Source: Salarias fasciatus (Eukaryota > Chordata > Actinopteri > Blenniiformes > Blenniidae). From it: a stretch of 64,000 bases of DNA. The translations under genes were made by a program, and so were the position numbers. Each line of letters begins with the position of its first letter. Within the stretch, counting starts at the first letter, position 1. Location: positions 14,967,797 through 15,031,796 of the forward strand of contig NW_021941230.1 of assembly GCF_902148845.1 (NCBI RefSeq). The letters are read 5' to 3'. Under the pieces are notes generated by a model that was not told the origin of the DNA, ran no database searches, and saw only the letters and a list, made by a program, of their open reading frames with translations. This document shows positions 53,299 through 64,000 of this stretch, one piece after another.

Positions 53299-53391
53299 TC
53301 ACACACACAAGGGCGGGTCAGGCAACTCAGTGTCTTTTTTCTGCAGCTGGAAGTTTGGTGAGTTTTGGGAGTCTCAGGCTCGAGTGTCATC
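52131..53391. other. Head-to-head interval between vps16 and cavin2
   Basis: This stretch must hold both promoters. It is AT-rich from 52300 to 52560 and 52920 to 53110, carries a CT-rich tract near 52740-52770 and a (CA)n array at about 53264-53294, and has no coding exon. The leader of cavin2 appears to start just before its ATG at 53392. Confidence 0.5.
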
Positions 53392-55763
53392 ATGGTGACC
53401 ACGGAGACGCACCAAAGCCAGGACCTCCTGGTCCCCCAACAGGACCAGGCCCAGGAACCGGAGCAGGACCTGGACCAGGACCAGGACCAGGACCAGGAGG
53501 AGCCCACGTCGCCCTCAGCCCTGCTGTCAGGACTGGACCTGGAGAAGATGAGTCAGGGGCCGGTGAACGCCATCACGGTCCTCACGCTGCTCGACAAGCT
53601 GGTCCACATGCTGGACGCGGTCCAGGAGAACCAGCACAAGATGGAGGTGAAGGACCGGGTTAGAGGGACAACTGAGACTGCTCTCACATCCTACCGACCG
53701 ACCGTACAGACTGTAGACCTGACAGTTGTAATGACTGTAGAACTCGTTGTTCTGTTCTTGAAAGACTGATTGTTATGATTTCTTAAACCACTTCAAAAGT
53801 CAGATTACCACAGAGTATCTTCTGGTAACTCGCTGGTTCATGACAGGTGATCTCCCGTTTCGTCACCTGCTTTGTGGCGGGTTGCCGTTTCAGGTGCATC
53901 AGGTGGAGATGGAGGGCGTGGTCCGGGGGATCCAGGCCGACATGACCAAACTCTCCAAGAGCCACAGCCACACGTCCAACACGGTCAGCAAGCTGCTGGA
54001 CAAGAGCCGCAAGCTGTCGGTCACCATGAAGGAGGTCAGTGAGCGCGGCACCGGCCGGGGGCCGCCTGTCCGAGCGCGGCGAGCCCGCCGACGGGCGCTG
54101 ACCTCTGGCGGCGTCTCCCGCAGGTTCGCGACAGGATGGAGCGCCAGGGCGTCCAGGTCAAGAAGCTGGAGGCCAACCACGCCCACCTGATCCACAGGAA
54201 CAACTTCAAGGTGCTCATTTTCCAGGTGAGAAAGGCATGCTGGGACATGGAGTCCCTCCCCCAGGCGTCTCCGTCCGCTGCCTTTTTTGGTCGTCGGCAG
54301 GAAAAGGAGCTGGAAAGTTTCCACGGAAACAGATCACAGGGTTTAGTTGGTCGCTACGGTAACAGCCAGCAGAGTGTATCAGGGACAGATATTAGCTGGG
54401 TTGAAAATTACAACACACACATAATCATGTGCGTGCTGCTTTTTTTCTCTCTCTCAGCAACACTCAACATTCCTGCCCTCCCAAAAATACCCAGCGTCCG
54501 TCACTCCCACTGCGAGCGTTCAGAAACACTGCTCCTCTGTGATCCCGAGTTCAAAACCAGCTGATCTGAGCAAACCGAGGAAGAAACACACCGAGTCAAA
54601 CAACTTTCCTTATTTTCGTCTTTATTAGGACTTTCCCATGGTGTTTTCACTTCGTCCATATGTTCCCTTCTTCTTCTAACATTCTCTTGGTGTTTTAACG
54701 AGGTTGTAACCATTTCCTGTTTTTCTGCATTGTGCTCCGTATCCTGTATTGCTGCTGCGTTGCTCCCTTTCTTTGATTTGCAGACTACGTTCTCCTGATT
54801 GTTTTTTTAAATTTTCTGTCCTCTAACAGGAGGAGAACGAGATTCCGGCTACTGTTTTTGTGAAGGATCCTCCGCCGTTTCCTCGCGATGAGATTCCGGA
54901 GGAGGGCGAGGAACCGGCCGCTGGAACCGTCGACGGGAACCAGTCCCAGGAGGGCGGCCTCCACACCATCGACCTGTCGTCCGACGAGGACGTGGGCCTG
55001 GAGGCGGAGCTGGAGGACGAGGAACCGTGGCCTCAGGATCTGGAGAACATGGAGAAGTCGAGAGCCGAGAAACTGAAGCGCTCCAGTCTGAAGAAGGTGA
55101 AACGGACTGGTGGAAAGACGGACGGGCGTGGAGAGACAGACAGGTGTAACCGTCTTCCTCTGTCCAGGTGGACAGTCTGAAGAAGGCGTTCTCCAGGCAG
55201 AACATCGAGAAGAAGATGACAAAGATCGGGACGAAGATCGTCTCTGCGGAGCAGCGCGAGAAGATCAAACAGAAGACGTCCAGTCTCAAGGTTTCACCGC
55301 TGACCTTCAGCCTGAAGAAGGTGCGTTCTGCCTTCCTCTCAGACGGAAACGTGGCGTCGGGGTTTCTGCCGCTCTGCTGAATTCTCCCCTGATGTGTTTT
55401 CAGCCTCGCAGCAGCTCCGACTCTCAGCCTCCGGAAGGCTCCTCTCAGGTGGAGGAGGAACACGTCCAGCTCTCGCCGCTGGGCGGCGCCGGCGAGGAGC
55501 TGCCTTTCACCGAGGTTCACGCCCAGCTGGCACCGGCCGACCAGGAGGAGGAGCTGAAGGAGCAGGTGGAGGAGGAGGAGGCGGAGGAGGCGGAGAAGGA
55601 GGTGGAGAAGGAGGTGGAGAAGGAGGACGCCCCGCTGGTGGTGGAGGCGGAGGTCTCCGTGTCCTCAGAAGGAGTCGGTGAGGAGTACGCTCTGTCCGCC
55701 ACCCTCCCTCAGGAGGAGAAGGAGCCCAGAGGAGCAGAGGAGGAGGAGGAGGAGGAGGAGTAG
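53392..55763 (+). CDS. cavin2: Caveolae-associated protein 2 (cavin-2, SDPR)
   Basis: Six coding exons (53392-53646, 53894-54034, 54124-54225, 54830-55096, 55168-55320, 55404-55763) give 425 residues, the length of human cavin-2. Heptad-rich helical region 1 (NAITVLTLLDKLVHMLDAV to FKVLIFQ, residues about 59-166) forms the trimeric coiled coil. EENEIPATVFVK and LHTIDLSSDEDVG follow. The second basic helical region starts at SRAEKLKRSSLKKVDSLKKA and includes FSRQNIEKKM. The C-terminal 120 residues are very acidic and end in a run of Glu. Cavin-2 coats caveolae, binds phosphatidylserine and helps shape the membrane. In mammals the gene has, as I recall, a single intron, after VLIFQ. Here that intron (54226-54829) is kept and four more are present. 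The gene is head to head with vps16. Confidence 0.93.
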
Positions 55764-57057
55764 GCCTCCATCAGATGAATGGAGGTTAGCAAAACAAACC
55801 TGAGCTGTAATCTTCACCACATCTTCTCAAAGGGACCGAACAACCCCTCCAAAACATCCCTTCTCCCCAGCTGTCAAACGTTCCTACTAGGAGAATTCAT
55901 TTCCATCCAGCATTCCTTACACAGCACACGCAGAGAGAATCTCCTGGAAGTGGCAGAACCATCCCTCTAGAGCCAGAGCTCAGGTTTGTTTTGTGGTGGA
56001 GATGCGGCTTCTCCGCCATGGACCTTCACACAGATCACATATCGATTATTTGTGCTGATATCTAGAGCCTCAAACTTTATATCTGTTGAAATGTTCCTCC
56101 ACGCCGGGTCTCAGCTGATTTTGTCGGTTCGAGTTTGAATGATGTTGAAGAATTTCATTTTTCGACTGATCTAAAAAAACCTAAAGAAATCCTGTGGTGA
56201 CACCTCGACTTTTCATTCAGCGTTTCTTTCTCAGTATCTTTTACCATTTCAGAGTTATATTAAAAAAAAAAAGAGCAGACTGATAGAAGTGAGACCAACT
56301 CTTCAACAGCACTCAAACAGTGAACCCTCCTGCTGTAAAGAAACCGCAGATCACCAGTGTTCTCCATGAGTTTCTCGACTCCTCCAGGAATATTTCTACA
56401 CACTTCCTTTTTCTTTTCTGCATTGTATTTTTTTTTTAAATAATTTTCCTGACATTCAGACCTTTCCCTGACCCTCCTGGCGTTCTCTGTACATTCCGGG
56501 AATTCTCCGGCGCTCCCCCCGACATTCCCATGACGCTCTCCTGAGGTCTCCGTCTGCTTTACGGTTTCAGTCTGTTGCTGTTCTGATCAGCCGGAGAGCT
56601 CACTCAGAAGTCTGTGTTTTTCTTTGTGTGATCCGTCAGTTTGTGTTGACTCGATCGCTGCTTTTGCTGCCAAAGATTGTTTTCTGTGTGACGATGTGAC
56701 ATTTAATCAATAAAACCACAAAACCAGGTCTGTGCTCATTTCCACTGGAGAACCTCACGTTGCAGAAGAGAATTAAACAGACTTCCTCACCACGAACCTG
56801 ATTCTACCGGTGACCTCTGACCTCAGCTTTCTATGAAGGAGTGGGTGGAGCCAGGGGGGGGTGAGGTGGTCTCCCCAGCAGCCAATAGAAAAGCAGCGGG
56901 TGGAACCTTTAAAGAAAGGCCAATGAGGAGACGGGGGGCGGAGGCAGGCGAATCGCTCCATATTCAGTCCTCACTGTGACACACAATCCCACTGACACAC
57001 TGCTGTAGTCGTACTACACTTCTTCATTTCTGCGTCCCTGTGGTACCTGCGGCGCCG
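55764..57057 (+). other. cavin2 3' untranslated region and ebpl upstream region
   Basis: The cavin2 3' untranslated region runs about 950 bp to the poly(A) signal at 56709. The remaining 340 bp up to the ebpl start contain no exon. They include a short GC-rich segment near 56840-56960 that may be the ebpl promoter. Confidence 0.6.
56709..56714 (+). terminator. cavin2: Poly(A) signal of cavin2
   Basis: AATAAA 946 bp past the stop codon, followed within 30 bp by a TGTGCTCATTT stretch. Confidence 0.75.
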
Positions 57058-58041
<984 letters not shown>

Positions 58042-58124
58042 AGACGCTCGTTTACCTCGCGTGAGGCTCCAGGCAGGATCAGTGCAGCTTCAAACGACAC
58101 CATCAGACCCGAGTCCACACGGTC

Positions 58125-58130
58125 TTTATT
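58125..58130 (-). terminator. arl11: Poly(A) signal of the ARL11-like gene
   Basis: AATAAA on the minus strand, 80 bp past the stop codon. It lies inside the ebpl 3' untranslated region. Confidence 0.65.
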
Positions 58131-58161
58131 TCTCATTAAAACCTCGTTCTACACCAGCACC

Positions 58162-58167
58162 AATAAA
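58162..58167 (+). terminator. ebpl: Poly(A) signal of ebpl
   Basis: AATAAA 120 bp past the ebpl stop codon. It lies upstream of the convergent arl11 signal, so the two 3' ends overlap. Confidence 0.7.
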
Positions 58168-58209
58168 GTCTTTAAAAAAAAATAAAAATAAAAATCTGCT
58201 CGCCCTTCA

Positions 58210-59040
58210 TCAACTCTTCTTGATCAGCTTGTTGACCGACATGAAGGCCTGCTGGAGGCCGAGTCCTCTCAGCGCGCTGCAGGCCTGGATCTCCCACCGT
58301 CTGTCCGAGTAACTGGGCAGGTCCAGCTGGGTGGACACCTGAGGACCAGGACAGAGACCGAGGACCAGGTGAACGGAACAGCCTCAAGAATCCAGTCGGT
58401 CCTCCTGCCGTGTCTCACCTCTCGGATCGTCATGGAGTTGGGCAGGTCCTTCTTGTTGGCGAGGACCATCAGAGGAACTTCTCTCAGGTTCTCGTCACTC
58501 AGGACCCTCCTCAGAGCTTTCTGGGCTTCCTGCATCCGAGCACGGTCACTGCTGTCCACCACGAACACCAGCGCCTTGCAGTCATCCAGGTAGTACCTGG
58601 AACACAGACCGACTCACTCGGTTATGTCATCCATTGTCTGTTTGTTAGTGTAGCCGGCTGTTGTGTTGCTGTTCCTCACTTCCAGTTTGGTCTCATACTC
58701 TTTTGTCCTCCCACGTCCCACACTGTCAAAGACGTCTTCTTGTCCAGTTCCAGCATCCCCACATTAAAGCCTATGGTTGGCGACGTTTCCATCACCTGAA
58801 AGTTCAAACAGACTCACGTTTACCTGAGGACAGACTCGTCTGGGAGCAGAGCCACCCGGGAACAAACTCACCTGTCCAGTCAGCATGTGTGCCAGCAACG
58901 TGGACTTCCCAGCAGAGTCCAGGCCCATGAGGATTACCTGGATGAAGAAAACCTTAGAGTGCTGTTCACCCGAGGACTAAGTACAGCTGGTCATCTGTGT
59001 GGTTTACCTGAGGAGAGGAGGCGGAGCGGCCCTGACCCAT
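58210..59040 (-). CDS. arl11: ADP-ribosylation factor-like GTPase, ARL11/ARL14 type
   Basis: Five coding exons (59040-59008, 58937-58872, 58795-58680, 58596-58419, 58338-58210) give 173 residues. MGQGRSAS offers Gly2 for myristoylation. All G motifs are intact: GLDSAGKST (P-loop), TIGFN (switch I), WDVGGQ (switch II), NKKD (base recognition) and CSAL. It resembles ARL11 and ARL14 about equally; its place next to ebpl, as in human, favours ARL11. Mammalian ARL11 and ARL14 coding regions lie, to my knowledge, in one exon, so four coding introns are notable. They may be ancestral Arf-family introns rather than gains. Members act at membranes in macrophage activation (ARL11) or vesicle export (ARL14). 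Head to head with eef1b2, 578 bp apart. Confidence 0.85.
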
Positions 59041-59546
59041 CGCTCTTCTTCTGTGGTTCCCACTGTGCGCCGACACTGCTCTGGCAGAAACTCACCTATC
59101 TGATTCTCCCCTCAGGTGGATTCAGCTTCATTCACACCTGCAGCCAATAGGAGGGCAGATCACATGACACAGCACAGGTTGGACTGCATTTTTGTTGCAG
59201 AGGAGGGGCTGAGATTTAAGCCAAACATTGTCCTTCACCTCAGACAGGCAACCAGGAATCTGATCAACTACTGCTGATAGAATAATTTAACAATAAAAAA
59301 AAAGGTCAGTTCAGTCCAAATATAACAGATGTATCTATTTGTCTGCAGTTTGTTTCAAGGTTGAGTTTTATCTGTTTAACTCAGGGGTGTGGAAACTGGT
59401 TTAGTCCAAAGTGTAAAGGTTTCTCGTTTCTGTTGGTGGGGTGAATAAAGCAGAAAACCCCCCGCAGCCCCCCTCTTCCTCCTCCTCCTCCTCCTCCTCC
59501 TGGGAGGAGCAGCTGAAGGGTCCTTTGAGGAGGAGTCTGGTTCGGG

Positions 59547-59600
59547 TATAAAAGCGGCTCCCCCCGCCTCCCGCTCCTCCTTCTCCTCCTCTCACGGCTC
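59547..59600 (+). promoter_or_regulatory. eef1b2: eef1b2 core promoter: TATA box and 5' TOP-like leader
   Basis: TATAAAA at 59547-59553 is followed about 25 bp later by an uninterrupted pyrimidine stretch (CTCCTCCTTCTCCTCCTCTC, about 59573-59592) ending 27 bp before the ATG at 59619. A transcription start at a C within this stretch would give the 5' terminal oligopyrimidine tract that places translation-factor mRNAs under mTOR control. The exact start is inferred. Confidence 0.65.
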
Positions 59601-59618
59601 CTCCGGATCTCCTTCGCC

Positions 59619-61436
59619 ATGGGCTTCGGTGACCTGAAATCCCCCGCCGGCCTCAAAGTGCTGAACGGCTTCCTGTCGGAGCGCAGCTACATCGAGGGGT
59701 CAGTGAGCAGAGTCCGGCTCCGGGCGACCTCAAGCCCCCGTAGGAATGAAGGCAGGCGGGAGAAACTGCGCTCCGCTCGGCGCTGCAGCCGCCATCTTGG
59801 CTCCACGCTGAGATAACGTGGCTAGCCGCTAGCTGCTAGCTTACACTCAGCGCTGTGTAAACACTGAAATACAAGCAGCCGCATCGCTCAGTCGTCTGTA
59901 ATTCGTAGCGACGGGCGCCAAAGTGAAGACAGAGTTTATTTGATTGTGATTCTATATGAAGAGAACTGGCTTGTTGCTGTTAGCCGGTTAGCATAGAGCA
60001 GCATGTAGCTCATGTTGCCACGTGATCTGTGTTGGTAACTTGCCAAAAAGTACATGCAATACTACACTATCGTGATTAGTCTTTCACTTGCATATGGAAA
60101 TTGAACGTAATCACACATTTGTTTTAAAATTAATTGAAACGGTTCATTCCAATTAGCATGTTTGCTTGGTAACATGATGTTCAGACACCTGTACAGATGT
60201 CGTCATGGTGATGAGTTTTCCCCCTCCTCCTTCCTCAGGTTTGTCCCATCTCAGGCGGATGTGGCGGTCTTCGAAGCCATCTCGTCCCCGCCCCCTGCAG
60301 ACCTGTGCCACGCTCTCCGCTGGTACAACCACATCCGGTCCTACCAGAACCAGAAGGGCAGGTGAGGCCGAGTCACTGCGTCGCTTCACAGCGTGCAGGT
60401 GTGACGTCTGCCAGGCAAACAAACCCTGCGCCCTCTGTGCGTCAGTCTGCCAGGTGTGAAGAAGCCTCTGGGGCAGTACGGCCCAGCCGGCGTGGCCGAC
60501 GCCACCACAGGCCCCGCCCCTGCAGCTGATGATGAGGACGACGACGATGACGACATCGACCTGTTCGGGTCTGATGACGAGGTGAGGCTGCCGCGGCGTC
60601 CTCGGTGAAGTGAGGGTGGTGTGTACGGGTGTCTGATCGCTGCGCTGCTGTGTCACAGGACGCCGATGCCGCTCGCCTGAAGGAGCAGCGGGTTGCAGAG
60701 TACGCCGCCAAGAAAGCCAAAAGTGAGAAACCGTTGAGAACGTCCTGCCATTAAGCTCACCGGATCTCTGATGAATAACCAATCACCATCTTTCGGCTGA
60801 TCGCCTGATGGACGCTTGTTTTTACCTGAGACGTCTTGGCTTGTCAGGATCGTGCGTCTCTGCGTGGTCGTCTTGGAAATAAAACTTCTCCCTCTCCTGC
60901 CTCAGAGCCCGCCCTCATCGCCAAATCCTCGCTCCTATTGGACGTGAAGCCGTGGGATGACGAGACGGACATGGCCAAACTGGAGGAGTGTGTACGGAGC
61001 ATTCAGATGGAGGGACTCGTCTGGGGACAGTGTATGTTGTTCTACACGCGGTCCTGCACAGTGTTTGGTGTTGATGATGATTTGAATCACCATCTTTCGA
61101 CTGAATTCTGATGGACTCTTCAAGATCTGAAACCTCTCAGATTCACTGTTTGACAAGTGAGTCATGCGACCGTCACTCACCCAGGTGTTGTGTCATTTCA
61201 GCCAAACTGGTCCCGGTCGGATACGGCATCAAGAAGCTACAGATCGGATGCGTGGTGGAGGACGACAAGGTGAGCGTCCTCGCCGTCATCAAACGTCTTC
61301 TCCATTCAAGACGTGAACGTGTGTCAATGTGAACATGTTTCTTCCTCAGGTGGGCACAGACATACTGGAGGATCAGATCACAGCGTTCGAGGACTTCGTT
61401 CAGTCGATGGACGTCGCTGCGTTCAACAAGATCTAG
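59619..61436 (+). CDS. eef1b2: Eukaryotic translation elongation factor 1 beta 2
   Basis: Seven coding exons (59619-59698, 60239-60361, 60446-60581, 60659-60722, 60906-61031, 61202-61269, 61350-61436) give 227 residues; human has 225. The N-terminal GST-C-like domain (about 1-70, [31 protein letters not shown]) binds eEF1-gamma. The acidic linker with the CK2-type site DLFGSDDED is at about 100-115. The C-terminal guanine-exchange domain (from [14 protein letters not shown]) ends AFNKI. The protein reloads GTP on eEF1A in the cytosolic eEF1 complex. Introns 4 and 5 each host a SNORD51-type C/D snoRNA, as the mammalian gene hosts SNORD51. Confidence 0.97.
60763..60833 (+). ncRNA. snord51: C/D box snoRNA, SNORD51 type, copy 1 (eef1b2 intron 4)
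   Basis: C box CTGATGA at 60768, guide AATCACCATCTTTCGG, D' box CTGA at 60797-60800, C' box TGATGGA at 60806, D box CTGA at 60826-60829. The guide is complementary to CCGAAAGATGGTGA, which I recall as a conserved 28S rRNA stretch. The fifth base from D' pairs with an A, fitting SNORD51-directed 2'-O-methylation. The human orthologue also lies in an EEF1B2 intron. Confidence 0.88.
61066..61136 (+). ncRNA. snord51: C/D box snoRNA, SNORD51 type, copy 2 (eef1b2 intron 5)
   Basis: C box TGATGA at 61072 or 61075, guide AATCACCATCTTTCGA, D' box CTGA at 61101-61104, C' box TGATGGA at 61109, D box CTGA at 61127-61130. The guide differs from copy 1 only at the base next to D'. Flanking ACAGTG and CACTGT can pair as an outer stem. 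It is a paralogue of copy 1 with otherwise diverged sequence, so both have probably been kept by selection. Confidence 0.85.
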
Positions 61437-61454
61437 AACAAATGTTGCATTAAT

Positions 61455-61460
61455 AATAAA
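61455..61460 (+). terminator. eef1b2: Poly(A) signal of eef1b2
   Basis: AATAAA 19 bp past the stop codon, giving a very short 3' untranslated region typical of translation-factor genes. Confidence 0.85.
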
Positions 61461-62920
61461 AAGCACTTGAAACACAAGATTAACTCGTCCTTGATTTTGT
61501 CCGTTCTGACCAGAAGTGCGATGGTATGCAGGGAAAATCTAAAATACGCAGAGAGTCAGCAGTCAAACTGTCTGTGGAATGAACCAGGCTAGAGTTCCTT
61601 CTGATGTGGAGAACGGTGTTTTTCCATTGTGAAACTGGAGCTTAGCTCACATTATTTCCTCAGAGTCGGTGAATAATCAAACACGTCTCAGTAAAAATTG
61701 TTTTTAATAACATTGCACAATAAGCCCTTCCCAAGATACTTACTAATGAAGTCCATAAAGCTTTTTTTTTTAATTGGCATTGATTTATGCTTAGTTTCTG
61801 CATATCACTAGACTTAAAAACCTGTTACTGTAATGGTCCCAACATATAAACTAAGTTACTTAATTTAACACCACAGACATTAAAGTAACTGTATTAGCGT
61901 TAAGTTGAAGTACTATCCACTACAAAAAAAAAGTTTTTGCAGCCCTTGATAGGAGACATTACTGTTCTCAGATAACACATTTTTACTGGTTGACAACCCC
62001 GATAAATAGTTCCTGATTTAAAAAAAATGTCAGTTGCTGCAGCTAAAGATTAGAAGTTCAGAGTTTTAAAGCGCATAAACGCAGAAACTGTTGAATAAAA
62101 ATGAAAAGCCGCGATTCCCGATCCCGCCTGCAGGTGGCAGCAGCCATCGGTGGCTGAAGTCACTTCAGCAGACTGCCTGGTGGCACGGCAGAAGAAGAGT
62201 GGGACCGGAAGCTAAACAGTGCGGCGGAGCAGCGCGCGAGAAGCTTTTCAATGTGAAAATAAACAACGATCAGCTGCAGGTAAACGAGCTCTTCGGGACA
62301 CACCCCGCGTCGCCTCCTGCATCCGATCAGCCGGCAGCGCGGGCGGTGAGCGGCGAGCGAACTGCTGCTCGGGCCCGCAGCTGACTGCATGCTAACGCTA
62401 GGAGCTAAACGATAAGCACGTCAACAGCGGCGTCACCGGAGGCGTCATGGCGGCAAAACCTGGTTTAACCTGGAGAAATCGCGAATCGAGCTGCCGATTA
62501 ACCGGATAGCGTCGTTACTTGGCGTCAGAGCGAACCAGCCATCTCTGGTTGGTCAGGTCGACTTGTTTACTGTCAACGCAATCTTGTGGAAAACTGTTTA
62601 CCCGAGTAAAACTACTGCGGAAACTTTTGGAATCATCCACCCATGTAGTTTAGCCAGTCTCCAGGGTGGCCAGTGTGTTTGTCCTCGTGAACTCTTCTCG
62701 GGGTTTGTCTCTTCAGGCTCATGGACTCGCCCCCTGCATCGCTCACCTGGTTACCATTGGCTACAGCATGGAGCTCTGTGATTGGACCGTGACGCCTCAA
62801 CCTTCACGTTGGTCACCTGTCTGCCTTCACACCTGTTTCACGCTTTCTTCGCATCTCGTTCTGTTCACCCTGAAAACTTTCCACTCGTGCTGTTTGTGTT
62901 TCTCTTTTAGACAGTTCAGG
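61461..62920 (+). other. eef1b2-zdbf2 interval with zdbf2 leader exon
   Basis: Positions 61500-62080 hold no recognisable exon. A CpG-rich segment at 62150-62450 looks like a promoter, and a donor (CTGCAG then GTAAAC) at 62279/62280 would end a noncoding first exon of zdbf2. The next exon begins after a TTTTAG acceptor at 62911. Confidence 0.5.
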
Positions 62921-64000
62921 ATGTCTGACTCATCAGCTGCAGGTAAAGTAACCATCAGACTTATGTTCTTGAACCAGTTTTAGTGTTTTGCTCTTTGGCT
63001 GAATCGGTGTGCTTGTCTTAGATGACCAAAGGAGGACAGAGACCAACACCAGGTGAGCCCACACACACACACACCGCTTTCAAATCAGTCTGTAACGGCT
63101 CGAAGGACAGATGATTCTAAATGCGCTTTCTGGCAGGATGTGGGCGGAGGCAGAGCCGGAGCCGGGTCCATCCCAGTGTGAGACCCACAGACACGGCTAC
63201 TGCTCATACTGCAGAGTCATGTACGTGAACCTGGACCAGGTACGGACGTCTCCTGCACATGTGAATCTGGTCTGTAACCGTGTGGCCGTCGCTCACCCTC
63301 ACCGGTGTCCCGCCGTAGCACCTGTCCAGTCTGCGGCATCTGGACTCGGTCAAGTCATCGTCCCGAGGCACCGCCAGCGTGTCCAGCATTTCCTCCACCA
63401 GCAGTAGAACCAAACTAACTCTGCTCAAGCGCTTCCTTCAGGATGTCATGCAGCACCACCCGCACCGCTACAATGACCCGAGGTAAATGAACGCCGCTGC
63501 ATGTGTCCCACGGCCGCAGATAAAGATGGAAAAAGAGATTCACCTGTTTGGTCCCCCCCCCAGGCCATCCCACGCCGACCTACCAATGGTCTCCACCCCC
63601 TTGTTGCCGAGAGCGGCGGTGGACGAACCGCATTTCTCCGACGACAGCCGTTCTGCGGGGACCCCAAAGCAGCTGCCCAGCTCTGATGAGGCGTCTAATC
63701 AGCAGGAAGAGCTGGACATCTGCACGCAATCAGGAAATAAGGCCAACGATCCGCCGAGACGACAGGGGGAGGGCGGGAGCGTCCCCCCAGCACGGGGCCA
63801 GGTTCCGGACCCGCAGCCTCAGGATACGCCCCCGATTCACAGAAAAGCTCACAGGAAGACCAACCGGAGGAAAACCAGCGAGTCCTCGTCGTCCTCACAA
63901 CCGGCCAAGGGTCCAAACCTGAAACCTGACCCTGGAGCCGGGACCCGGCCCTCCCCGGGGAACAGGCCCTGGGAGGTGTGGCAGAAGGAGAGGAGGGACC
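62921..64000 (+). CDS. zdbf2: Zinc finger DBF-type containing protein 2, 5' part (cut by window edge)
   Basis: Coding exons 62921-62942, 63022-63052, 63137-63239, 63319-63482 and 63564 to beyond 64000 stay in one frame. The product starts MSDSSAADDQRR. The DBF4-type zinc finger is HGYCSYCRVMYVNLDQHLSSLRH, with C-x2-C and H-x5-H ligands; here it is split by the intron after Gln. KRFLQDVMQHHPHRYNDPR, a block I associate with ZDBF2, follows. The last exon shown (146 codons so far, no stop) is Ser/Pro/Lys-rich and disordered. Human ZDBF2 lies beside EEF1B2 on 2q33, so the neighbourhood supports the call. Molecular role is poorly known; the mammalian gene is imprinted and linked to hypothalamic growth control. 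Nothing here tests imprinting. Confidence 0.85.

Overview
The window is nuclear DNA from a vertebrate, almost certainly a ray-finned (percomorph-like) teleost. The protein-coding genes are clear vertebrate orthologues with short GT-AG introns, mostly 70-300 bp, and (CA)n/(TG)n microsatellites are abundant. MITE-type repeats are of kinds common in fish. No species can be named from the sequence alone.

Layout. Bases 1 to about 32.3 kb hold no recognisable protein-coding gene. This part contains microsatellites, long homopolymer tracts and AT-rich blocks that may be regulatory. It also holds five transposable-element signals: a hAT-like composite (7.5-8.7 kb), a 219-bp insertion with a 13-bp target duplication and an internal hairpin (25.7-25.9 kb), two abutting TTAA-type MITEs (27.6-28.6 kb), a LINE reverse-transcriptase scrap (28.8 kb) and a TA-flanked MITE (31.8-32.25 kb). 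From 32.8 kb to the right edge the window is gene-dense: cdk5r2 (-), fmnl2 (+), rgn (-), vps16 (-), cavin2 (+), ebpl (+), arl11-like (-), eef1b2 (+, with two SNORD51-type C/D snoRNAs in its introns) and the 5' part of zdbf2 (+, cut by the window edge). I rebuilt the coding exons of all nine genes from reading frame, splice consensus and remembered protein families. In the eight complete genes the phases close exactly and the total lengths match the families: CDK5R2 388 aa, FMNL2 1088, RGN 297, VPS16 832, Cavin-2 425, EBPL 207, ARL11-like 173, eEF1B2 227.

Organisation. Gene pairs are tightly packed. fmnl2/rgn and ebpl/arl11 are tail to tail, and the ebpl and arl11 3' ends overlap by poly(A) signal position. 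cdk5r2/fmnl2, vps16/cavin2 and arl11/eef1b2 are head to head. The genes do not form one pathway: actin regulation (fmnl2), CDK5 activation (cdk5r2), HOPS/CORVET tethering (vps16), caveolae (cavin2), translation elongation (eef1b2), sterol-isomerase-like membrane protein (ebpl), small GTPase (arl11) and calcium/lactonase metabolism (rgn). Several (cdk5r2, fmnl2, cavin2, eef1b2, zdbf2) have human orthologues on the long arm of chromosome 2, so part of the block is probably ancient synteny.

Most notable. Three genes whose mammalian coding regions are, to my knowledge, intronless or nearly so (cdk5r2, cavin2, arl11) carry extra introns here. cdk5r2 has an unusual C-terminal 9-residue tandem repeat. 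eef1b2 carries two diverged copies of the same snoRNA in neighbouring introns. fmnl2 has a frame-preserving 21-nt microexon at the FH1/FH2 junction. I found no wholly new biological system.
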